Shown in pieces: positions 1 through 6,995 of a stretch of 6,995 bases of DNA. The DNA is taken from contig JAKSDL010000131.1 in the NCBI GenBank assembly GCA_022360105.1, forward strand, positions 1 to 6,995. The letters run 5' to 3'. Under the pieces are notes generated by a model that was given only the letters and a program-made list of their open reading frames with translations, was not told the DNA's origin and did not search any database. Both the position numbers and the translations under genes were made by a program. The stretch comes from Pseudomonadota bacterium (GTDB lineage: Bacteria > SAR324 > XYD2-FULL-50-16 > JAHJRI01). The first letter of the stretch is position 1. Each line of letters begins with the position of its first letter.

Positions 1-1
1 G

Positions 2-322
2 GAGCCGGTAAATACCGGGATGAAGAAAGTGGTCAAACCCAGCTATACTCCCTTTAACCGGCCGCATTATCAGGAATCAAAATTTTGTATTTTTCTGGTG
101 GCAGATCTATCGGTCCATCAACCGGTTTATCGAGAAGAAGGATTACACCTGGCGACCCTGGAAGCAGGTTACCTGGGGCAAGTATTGATGGACCACCAGT
201 CGGAGTTCAATATCGGTCTTTGCCCTATCGGCGGACTTCGCTTTGAAAGGATCGAGCCCGAATTCAGATTACCGGCCAACCACATGCTGCTGCACAGTTT
301 CACAGCCGGTTGTTACGAATTT
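2..322 (+). other. Domain: SagB/McbC-like FMN-dependent azoline oxidase (Ox), C-terminal part
   Basis: The first ~107 residues match the end of the nitroreductase-fold oxidase family that converts thiazoline or oxazoline rings to thiazole or oxazole in NRPS lines and in RiPP enzymes such as McbC and SagB. Visible signatures are EAGYLGQ (residues 54-60), GLCPIGG (72-78) and the closing HMLLHSFTAG (94-103). In this family these segments form the C-terminal half that helps hold FMN; the N-terminal half is outside the window. Only about 26 residues separate it from KS1, too few for a carrier, so the carrier it serves must lie upstream (order PCP-Ox-KS, unlike the Ox-PCP order in some other lines). 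The upstream module is therefore expected to hold a cyclisation domain and to use Cys, Ser or Thr. The alternative, another nitroreductase-like dehydrogenase, is less likely given the context. Confidence 0.83.
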
Positions 323-3300
323 ACCGAATCCCGTAGTGATCATCTGCTGTTGCGAGGGAAACCGAAACGTCTGGTTAAGAAAACAACTTATGAACAATCA
401 GACTTGGCTATCGTGGGTGTGAGCGGGCGATTTCCAGGTGCTCCCAACCTGCAGCAGTACTGGGAAAACCTTAAAGAGGGAAAGCGCTCCATTGCTCCAA
501 TGCCTGAAACAAGAAAAAGGTTGCTTCCTGTTGAAAACAAGGATCGGGTTGATCAGCAGGACCAGGTTGGTTTTGCCGGTTATTTGGACAACATCGATTG
601 CTTTGATCATCAGCTATTCAGGATATCCCCTGTTGAGGCCAGAACCATGGACCCACAGGAACGACTAATGTTGGAAACGGTTTGGGAATGTCTGGAAGAC
701 GCTGGAATCGATCCCCAAAGAGCGGGTGAAATTCTGCCAAGAACAGGTGTGTTTATGGGCGTGATGTGGGGCGACTATTTCAGCCTGGGACTGGATGAAT
801 GGCATCGCAGTTCCGAAATCAAATCGCTGGCACAATTCTCATCCATCACCAACAGGCTTTCGCATTATTTTGATTTCAAGGGACCCAGCATTGCTCTGGA
901 TACATCCTGTTCCTCAGCGCTCACAGCCATCCATCTGGCATGTGATAGCATTCAACGAGGAGATTGCGATTCCGCTATTGTGGGCGGTGTAAACATTATG
1001 GTGCATCCGTACCACGGCAAAGTACTGACCCACCTGGATCTACTGTCAAAAACAGATAAAACCTGCGCCTTTAGTGCAGAAGGTACCGGCTGGTGTCCGG
1101 GTGAAGGTGTGGGAGCAATTCTGATCCGTCCTTGCGATCATTCAGCAAAAGCTGCCAATAATGTGCATGCCCTGATCAAGGGCACTCATGTTAGCCATTA
1201 TGGTCATACCAAGCGTTTTGGAATGCCAAATGTTCATGCCCAGGAAGATTCCATCAACAAAGCAATCTCCAATGCAGGTATGAAGGCTGAGGATATAAGT
1301 TATGTAGAATCAGCGGCAACGGGTTCAAGCATCGCAGATACCTCCGAATTCAGTGCTTTGAGTCGTGTCTTTGGCGAAAAAAAGAGGTCGGACCGGCAAA
1401 AAATATTGATCGGCTCGGTGAAACCCAACATTGGGCATCTGGAGTCTGCTTCCGGTATCTCCCAGGTTATAAAAGTACTGCTGCAATTCAAAAATAAGCA
1501 GATTGCACCAACCATCGACTGCGATCCGATTAATCCATTGATCGATATCGATAACTCACCATTCGCTCTAAACAAGGAATTGCAACCATGGGAAACTGAT
1601 CAACCGACAGCCCTGGTTAACAGTTTTGGTGCAACCGGCTCCAGCGGCCATATTGTATTGCAGGGGATTGATCATCCAAAAACGACCTCGACAAATAACA
1701 ACGCAGAGTTGATAACACTTTCCGCAGCTTCATCGGAACAGTTGGCAGAATCAGCGGGTCGTTTACTGACAATTCTCAACAGAAAAGAATCCGCGGATCT
1801 CAGGTTGGAAGATATCAGCCAGACTTTAAAATTGGGCCGTTACCCAATGAGGCATCGACTGGCGTTGGTTGTTGATAATACCGAAGACCTAAAAACCCGG
1901 TTGGAACGGTTCAAGGCCGGTAATCGAGATGATGATCGGATCATTGTCGGTGAAACAGACAAAAAACAAAGTCTGCAATCACCTGTTTCAGAGCACTCCG
2001 ATCTGGACAAGCTGGCAAGGGAGTGGGTAATGGGAACGCCTGTAAACTGGATGTCCCATACAGATAGAAAAACATATCCTTTGTCCCTGCCTACCTACCC
2101 GTTTGCCAGGCATTCACACTGGTTGCTATCCCGGGAACAGGAGGATACTTCCTTATCCCCGGCCAAATCGCTACAAAATGCCGAGACGATTCAGGAGCAA
2201 CTGGAAGGACTGCTTACAACAATTATTGCCGAGGAGTTTGAGCTACCGGTCGAATCCATCGAGAATGATACTAAACTACAGTCCTATGGTCTCAATTCCA
2301 TCCTGATTAAAAAATTCAACTTCCGGGTAGAAAGACTATTCTCTCAAGTATCAACAACCCTGCTCTACGAATGCGACACCATTCGGGAACTGTCTCAACA
2401 TATGCTTCGCCAGTACCCCGACAAAGTAAAAGAGTTGTTTGCGAGTGATGTAAGTTTAACTGAAGTTACCTCAAGTCCGGAGCGTGCTGCACCTGCTATC
2501 GCGAAAAACCAACAAGTACAAATGGTGCAAAATTCTCCTATCGCCATCATTGGCGTGAGCGGTCGCTACCCCATGGCAGCGAACCTGGATCAGTTCTGGC
2601 AGAACCTGGTTTCCGGTAAAGACTGCATTTCGGAAATACCATTGAGCCGCTGGAATCATGCTGATTATGCGATATCTAAAAAAGAAGGCATACCACCTGT
2701 TTCCAATCGTTGGGGTGGTTTTTTAGAAGACGTGGATAAGTTCGATCCGTTGTTTTTTAATATTTCAGCCTTGGAAGCCGAAAATATGGACCCCCAGGAG
2801 CGTTTGTTTCTGGAAACAGCCTGGGAAACCCTGGAAGACTCCGGACACAATCTGAAATCCTTACAAACGCTTTACAACAACCAAGTCGGTGTTTTTGTGG
2901 GTGTGATGTATGGGGAATACCAGCTTTATGGGGCTGAAGAGACCCTGAAAGGCAATACCACCGCCCTGGATTCATTTTATGGATCGATTGCCAACAGAGT
3001 ATCCTATTTCCTTGATTTACAAGGTCCGAGTCTGGCCATAGACACCATGTGTTCCTCTTCGCTAACCGCAGTTCACCTGGCTCTGAGCAGCATACACTCC
3101 GGTGAGTGTCAGGTTGCCCTGGTTGGTGGTGTTAACCTTTCGCTCCATCCCAACAAGTATATCGGGCATGCCAGGTTAAATATGTCTTCCTCTGATGGCC
3201 GTTGTCACAGTTTTGGGGAAGGTGGCGACGGATTTGTATCGGGAGAAGGCGTAGGTGCAGTGATGCTGAAACCTCTTGAGCAAGCGTTGCAAGACGGTGA

Positions 3301-6300
3301 CCAGGTTTATGCGGTCATCGAGAGTTCGGCAGTAAACCATGGCGGAAATACCAGCGGATTTACGGTACCCAGTCCCGGGCAGCAAGGTGCACTGGTCAAG
3401 CAGGCAATGGACAAGGCCGGACTGCATCCTGATCTGATCAGCTATATTGAAGCCCACGGAACTGGAACCTCCTTGGGAGATCCCATTGAGATCACCGGGT
3501 TGGGTAATGCTTTCGCCGGCTATTCACGAGGAAACCAGACTTGCGCTATCGGTTCTGTTAAATCCAACATCGGACATCTGGAAGGTGCAGCGGGTATTGC
3601 CGGCATAACCAAAGTGTTGTTGCAGATGAAGTACCAGACCCTGGTACCTTCCATTCATGCAGAGACGCTGAATACAAACATCCATTTTGAAACCACGCCA
3701 TTTAAATTACAGCGCGAACTGGCGCCATGGAGTGCGCCTGAATCAGGTGAAAGCACATCGGCAGGTAACCATCTCAGAAGAGCCGGAATCAGCTCTTTTG
3801 GAGCAGGTGGCACCAATACACATCTCATTCTCAAAGAGTTTGTATCGGAAGGGAAAAACAGACAGGAAGATACTGCAGATCCAGTCATAATCCCTCTATC
3901 AGCCAAAACTCCCGAAGCTTTAAAATCTTATTGTGAAAAGTTGCTTGCTTTTCTGAGGCTTCGTGACACTACAAACGGAGAGAACGGTTCTGGCAGTGAC
4001 TCGTACCATTTCTTTGTGCCGATCAGAGCGGATGATCTGGCATATACCTTTCAGGTCGGCAGGGAAGCGATGGAGGAAAGACTGGCCCTGGTAATATCAA
4101 GTATCGATGAATTAACAAGAATCCTGAAAACCCTGGTCGAATCTGATCTCAACACCGAGGGACATCCCGGCTGTTTTCGGGGATCTGTTGAAGAAGAAGT
4201 CAACTACACCGCAACCCGCAACCAACCTGTCCATACCGGAGAATTGAACTTGCTGGCACAAAGTTGGGTTGAAGGTGATGAGGTGGATTGGGAAGCTCTG
4301 TATGCCGATTTGGAAGGGGCCAGGCAACCCAAAAAGATTTCTGTTCCCACCTACCCTTTCGAAAGAGATCGCTACTGGGTAAAACAAGTTGAAAAGCCGT
4401 TACAAGGAGTTTCGCTGCTTCATCCTCTTCTTGGCGAAAATCGATCCACCTTCTTTACAGAGAAGTTTAGCAGTCGTTTTTCCGGTAATGAGTTCTTTTT
4501 TAAGGATCATCAAGTAAACGGATCCCCCATGTTGCCGGGTGCAGCAATTATTGAAATGGCCCGCGCTGCCGGAACTATAGCAGCAGAAACCGATATTGTA
4601 AAAATCCGCAATATCAGTTGGCATCGCCCTGTTCACCCCGATCAAATGACCATGGAACTGACTCCCGAGGGTTATGATCGTGCCGGATTTCAGCTTATCT
4701 CACAAAACGGGTCAACTGCCAAAACGATTCATGCTGAAGGTCAACTGGAATTTACCGGGGAAGATAGCTCAGGTTCAATGCAGATCGACCTTCAGGCTAT
4801 CGAAGAGCGCTGCTCCAAACAAATCGATTCAGAGGTCTGCTACCGGTTGTTTAAACAGAATGGTCTGCAATATGGCGAAGCATTCAGAACGATTTATTCC
4901 TGCAGGGTAAACGGAGTTGAAGCTTTGACGGAGCTTCGTCTGCCGATCCGGCAACAAACCACTTTCAGCGATTTTCTGCTCCATCCTTCACTTCTCGATG
5001 GAGCGTTTCAGTCAACCATCGGAGCGGATTTTGAGAACAATGCCGATCAAAGCGAATACCTTCCCTATACGGTAGGGGAAATAGAGCTGCTTAACACCAT
5101 TCCGGAAACATGTTTTGCCCATGTTACGAAAAAAACGATCCAATCAGCCGACAAAGGTAAGGTCAAACGATTTGATATCGCCATAACCGATAACAATGGC
5201 AACATTGCTGTTTCAATCAAAGATTTCTGTGTGAAACGCGTGGAAAAGCCGGCCATTAAGGATCTTAGGAAAGAATCAGCAGATTTGTATCTAATGCATA
5301 GGCCCTGGAAAGCAGCATCCCTGCGTGATAGTGATACCAGCCAACTCTCTGGTAAAAAGCCTGGAAGATCACTGCTGGTGTTCGATACAGAGGACAACTG
5401 GAAACAGCAGTTAAGCCATGTGGATGACATGTCTGAGTGGGATAGTGCAAAAATCATCCGGGTCACTTCAGGAGAGCATTTTCTTAAACATGGAGAAGGA
5501 CATTTCCAAATAAATCCTTTTAAAGCAGAACATTATGTTGATCTGATTCAGGAACTTACATACCAGTCGCTTTATCCGGACCAGATCGTGCACGCCTGGA
5601 GTATGCAGGATGGCAACAAAGGATCTTGTATTGAGCCGGAACAGTTGCAATCGGGTTTCTATTCCATTTTCTTTCTGGCGCAAGCATTGATGACCCAGGA
5701 GAACCGACCCAAATCAAACTCTATTGACTTTTTATATCTTTTTTCCACTATTTATGAGGGTTCCCAGCCTCTCTTCTCGGCTGTTGATAGTCTCTTAAAA
5801 ACCATTCAGATAGAGAATCCCCGTTTTCACTGCAAATCAGTGGAAATCAGGAATGTGAAGAGTCCGGTCAAAGATAATAACTTACCAACCCTGGCTGGGC
5901 TTGCTGCAAAGGAGTTGAATTCGGAAAGTGATGAAGCTGAAGTTCGATATGATATCGGTGAGTTCAATATCGAACGCCGGATTAGAAAGAGTGATGATGC
6001 AAACAAGATTGAGGAATCACCAGACCCATCAACAGCAGAGAGCCGGGCGCTAAAAACAGGTGGTACTTATTTGATAACGGGAGCGCTGGGAGGATTGGGG
6101 AAAATCTTTTCGGAATACATTGCCGGTAAAGCCGACACTAATCTGGTGTTGGTGGATTTTATCCTGCCGCCGAAAGACAGGCTTCAACAAATAGAGAAAC
6201 TGAAACAGAAAGGTATCGATGTCCTGACTATCCAATGTGACCTGGGTGATCCTGAAAGTGTGCAAAAGATGGTTACAGAGGCAAAAGCACGTTTTGGAAA

Positions 6301-6995
6301 GATTTCCGGAGTTATCCATGCTGCCGGTTGCTTGAGAGATGCCTACCTGATTTACAAAACCAGCCAACAAGTTGAAGAAGTGCTCGCCCCTAAGGTGCAG
6401 GGTACGGTTTATCTGGATGAAGCCTTAAGCGAAGAAAAGTTGGATTTTTTTGTAATGTTTTCAAGTCTCACTGCTACTCTCGGTAATCTCGGTCAAGCAG
6501 ATTACACCTTTGCCAACCGGTTTATGGATTCCTTTGCGGATTACAGGGAGCAACTGAGAGCATCCGGCAAACGACACGGAAAAAGCCTGGCCTTGGCGTG
6601 GTCGTTCTGGGCTGATGGTGGCATGAACCTGGATGAAGCTACCCTGGACTGGTTGGAAAACAAAATGGGATTGTTGCCCCTGAGTACAAAGAAAGGACTG
6701 GAAGCTTTTGAAAAGGGGTTACGGGCTGATGTCAACCAACTTCTGGTTATTGAAGCTACCAGTGATTGCAAAGTGTTTGATTTGGGAATTTCTGATTCTG
6801 CGACAGCCGGCCAATCGAAAGTAACCAAAAAACAACCTGCGACCCTGCCTGCAACAGAAGAAAATGCCGCATTGAAGGCTCAATTGGATAATTTCCTGAC
6901 CGGGTTACTTGAGAAAGTCACCAAACTTCCCAGGCAGAAATTACATGCCAACAAAGCGTTCGAGAAGTTTGGTATCAATTCCATCATGATTTCAA
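2..6995 (+). CDS. Hybrid NRPS / trans-AT polyketide synthase, internal fragment (Ox - KS0 - ACP - KS - DH - KR - ACP)
   Basis: One open frame covers the whole window without a stop and is open at both ends, so this is an interior part of a multimodular megasynthase. Domains in order (window residues): C-terminal part of an FMN-dependent thiazoline/oxazoline oxidase (1-107), non-elongating ketosynthase (134-555), carrier (728-805), elongating ketosynthase (846-1280), dehydratase (1474-1749), ketoreductase (1763-2253) and the start of a second carrier (2289 onward). Each KS is followed by a linker ending in a Pro-Thr-Tyr-Pro-Phe motif, as in trans-AT synthases, and neither is followed by an AT, so malonyl groups must come from a separate enzyme. 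It acts in the cytoplasm, building a thioester-bound chain. The start is outside: the Met codon at 20-22 lies inside the oxidase fold. No frameshift is seen. Family assignment is very secure; product and host are unknown. Confidence 0.97.
401..1666 (+). other. Domain: ketosynthase KS1, probable non-elongating KS0
   Basis: About 422 residues, a full-length trans-AT ketosynthase. It opens with DLAIVGVSGRFPGA and carries MDPQER, the active-site motif DTSCSSALTA (Cys303, codon 908-910) and KPNIGHLESASG (His479, codon 1436-1438). The third catalytic element, normally EAHGTGT, reads ESAATGS at residues 436-442: the His is Ala438 (codon 1313-1315) and the next Gly is Ala439. That His is needed for decarboxylative condensation, and its loss is the known hallmark of KS0 domains, which still accept the chain on Cys and pass it on without lengthening it. 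Placed right after the oxidase, it likely takes a heteroaryl thioester from the upstream NRPS carrier and hands it to ACP1. The rest of the domain looks well kept, so decay is unlikely. Confidence 0.93.
1667..2125 (+). other. Post-KS1 linker / flanking subdomain (trans-AT type)
   Basis: About 150 residues between KS1 and ACP1 that resemble the post-KS linker of trans-AT modules: a helix-rich start (residues about 579-600), a segment of the kind 'tLklGRypMrhRLALVVdn', an AREW-VMGTPVNW element (about 673-684), and the closing LPTYPFARHSHWL (696-708). This is the remnant region that in cis-AT enzymes flanks the AT; here no AT (no GHSxG serine motif) is present. In trans-AT systems this area has been proposed to dock the free-standing AT. 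Because the module is probably non-elongating, the linker may be purely structural here. Confidence 0.75.
2183..2416 (+). other. Domain: acyl carrier protein ACP1
   Basis: A carrier of about 78 residues (728-805) with the expected four-helix pattern. The phosphopantetheine attachment Ser is Ser766 (codon 2297-2299) in YGLNSILIKKFN; the residue before it is Asn rather than the usual Asp. The segment TTLLYECDTIRELSQHML is the typical helix III/IV end of trans-AT carriers. It has Phe at the position where carriers flagged for beta-branching have Trp, so beta-branching is not suggested here. It would receive the unextended chain from KS1 and present it to KS2. It is joined to KS2 by a roughly 40-residue linker (2417-2536) rich in Ser, Thr, Ala and Gln. 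Confidence 0.93.
2537..3841 (+). other. Domain: ketosynthase KS2, elongating
   Basis: About 435 residues, full length. All three catalytic residues are present: Cys1017 in DTMCSSSLTA (codon 3050-3052), His1152 in EAHGTGT (codon 3455-3457) and His1192 in KSNIGHLEGAAG (codon 3575-3577). It starts with PIAIIGVSGRYPMA and ends with SFGAGGTNTHLIL. It should take the chain from ACP1 and extend it by one malonyl-derived C2 unit carried on ACP2. The acyl group it accepts would be the one held unchanged on ACP1, predicted here to be a heteroaryl carboxyl group; only a KS phylogeny could test that. Confidence 0.96.
3842..4420 (+). other. Post-KS2 linker / flanking subdomain (trans-AT type), no AT
   Basis: About 193 residues between KS2 and DH. 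It contains LSAKTPEALKSYCEKLLAFL, AYTFQVGREAMEERLALVIS, an AQSWVEGDEVDWEALY element and the closing VPTYPFERDRYWV (about residues 1448-1460), all typical of the trans-AT post-KS linker. It is far too short for an AT domain (about 300 residues) and has no GHSxG motif. Relative to the linker after KS1 it carries an extra stretch of about 20 residues (around bases 3957-4030, Gly/Asn/Ser-rich then hydrophobic) between the first helix and the AYTFQVGR segment. Confidence 0.8.
4421..5248 (+). other. Domain: dehydratase (DH), double-hotdog type
   Basis: About 276 residues starting at HPLLGE. The first hotdog half carries the catalytic His1503 (codon 4508-4510) in HQVNGSPMLP, a full HxxxGxxxxP motif. 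The second half carries Asp1666 (codon 4997-4999) in LLDGAFQ, a full DxxxQ motif. A YGEAF segment (codons 4871-4885) corresponds to the usual YGPxF, with Glu in place of Pro. The end is IKDFCVKRVEK. It should remove water from the 3-hydroxyacyl intermediate made by the adjacent KR, giving an alpha,beta-unsaturated thioester on ACP2. Both catalytic residues are present, so I expect it to be active. Neither the position nor the motifs suggest a pyran synthase or double-bond-shifting variant, though the latter cannot be excluded by eye. Confidence 0.93.
5288..6760 (+). other. Domain: ketoreductase (KR), structural plus catalytic subdomains, B-type-like
   Basis: The structural (non-catalytic Rossmann) half runs from about residue 1763 (LYLMHRPWKAA) to EVRYDIGEFNIERRIRK. 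The catalytic half starts at TYLITGALGGLG, with the NADPH motif TGALGGLG at residues 2026-2033 (codons 6077-6100). Catalytic residues are visible: Lys2131 (codon 6392-6394), Ser2155 in FSSLTATLGNLGQADY (codon 6464-6466), Tyr2168 (codon 6503-6505) and Asn2172 (YxxxN). HAAGCLRD has Asp2113 (codon 6338-6340) at the place of the diagnostic Asp of B-type KRs, which points to a D-configured (3R, if priorities are usual) hydroxyl. Reduction feeds the DH before it; no enoylreductase or methyltransferase is inserted between DH and KR or between KR and ACP2. Confidence 0.94.
6866..6995 (+). other. Domain: acyl carrier protein ACP2, N-terminal part, cut by window end
   Basis: About the first 43 residues of a carrier, from the helix I segment (LDNFLTGLLEKVTKL) to the attachment motif FGINSIMIS. 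The phosphopantetheine Ser is residue 2327 (codon 6980-6982), again preceded by Asn. The remaining half lies beyond the window. A Lys/Pro/Thr/Ala-rich linker of about 35 residues (6761-6865) separates it from KR. It should carry the fully processed (unsaturated) intermediate of this module to whatever follows. Confidence 0.9.

Noticed and set aside
20..22. ATG in the long frame with a GGAG at bases 1-4 upstream, as a possible start of the gene.
   Set aside because: The oxidase fold would begin in its middle, the frame is already open from base 2, and the GGAG sits farther away than a usual ribosome binding site.
1313..1318. Loss of the HGTGT His in KS1 as a sequencing error or pseudogene sign.
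   Set aside because: Two adjacent codons differ (Ala-Ala for His-Gly), neighbouring residues have drifted as well, and the frame stays open with the rest of the domain conserved, which fits a true KS0.
5065..5466. A 133-codon open frame on the minus strand, the longest of many short frames on both strands.
   Set aside because: It lies opposite the DH-to-KR part of the clearly coding + strand frame and its protein shows no recognisable domain. The other short frames (for example 6050-6370, 3176-3457 and 2103-2306) are rejected for the same reason.
5249..6058. The stretch between DH and the NADPH motif as an additional domain (methyltransferase, pseudo-domain or ER).
   Set aside because: No SAM-binding glycine motif or ER NADPH motif is visible; its LENP-like (IQIENPRF) and EVRY segments fit the structural half of the KR.
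1..6995. tRNA, rRNA, CRISPR arrays, insertion sequences, promoters, terminators or attachment sites.
   Set aside because: The whole window is one coding frame and no regularly spaced repeats, transposase motifs or RNA-like structures were seen. The KS1/KS2 and ACP1/ACP2 similarity is ordinary module homology.

Overview
The window is one uninterrupted reading frame on the + strand (codons starting at base 2, 2331 complete codons, no stop) that enters and leaves the window open. It is an interior piece of a large modular hybrid NRPS / polyketide synthase of the trans-acyltransferase (trans-AT) type. Neither a start codon, a stop codon, a promoter nor a terminator of this gene lies inside the window. 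Residue numbers below count from base 2 and are window numbers, not protein numbers.

Layout, left to right: (1) the C-terminal part of a SagB/McbC-like, FMN-dependent oxidase (Ox) domain of the kind that oxidises thiazolines or oxazolines in NRPS modules (about 2-322); (2) a ketosynthase, KS1 (about 401-1666), that keeps the active-site Cys and the second His but has Ala where the HGTGT His should be, so it is probably a non-elongating KS0; (3) a post-KS linker and a carrier protein, ACP1 (about 2183-2416); (4) a complete ketosynthase, KS2 (about 2537-3841), with Cys-His-His intact; (5) a post-KS linker, then a dehydratase (DH, about 4421-5248) with both catalytic motifs; (6) a ketoreductase (KR, about 5288-6760) with NADPH-binding and Lys/Ser/Tyr/Asn motifs; (7) the first part of a second carrier, ACP2, cut by the window edge just after its attachment Ser. 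No acyltransferase domain is present in either module, so the malonyl units must be loaded by a separate AT.

How the parts probably work together (inference): an upstream NRPS module makes a cyclised Cys, Ser or Thr residue, the Ox domain aromatises it, KS1 takes it over and passes it to ACP1 without extension, KS2 adds one malonyl-derived C2 unit, and KR plus DH turn the beta-keto group into an alpha,beta double bond. The predicted chain end on ACP2 is a vinylogous heteroaryl thioester (a thiazolyl- or oxazolyl-acryloyl unit). The single-module chemistry is standard; the heterocycle-to-KS0 hand-over is the most distinctive part.

Organism: bacterial. Sampled lines run from about 35 to 50 % G+C (not a full count), which argues against a high-GC actinomycete. 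Trans-AT lines with NRPS modules occur in Pseudomonadota, Bacillota, Bacteroidota, cyanobacteria and uncultured symbionts, and the sequence alone does not let me choose among them.
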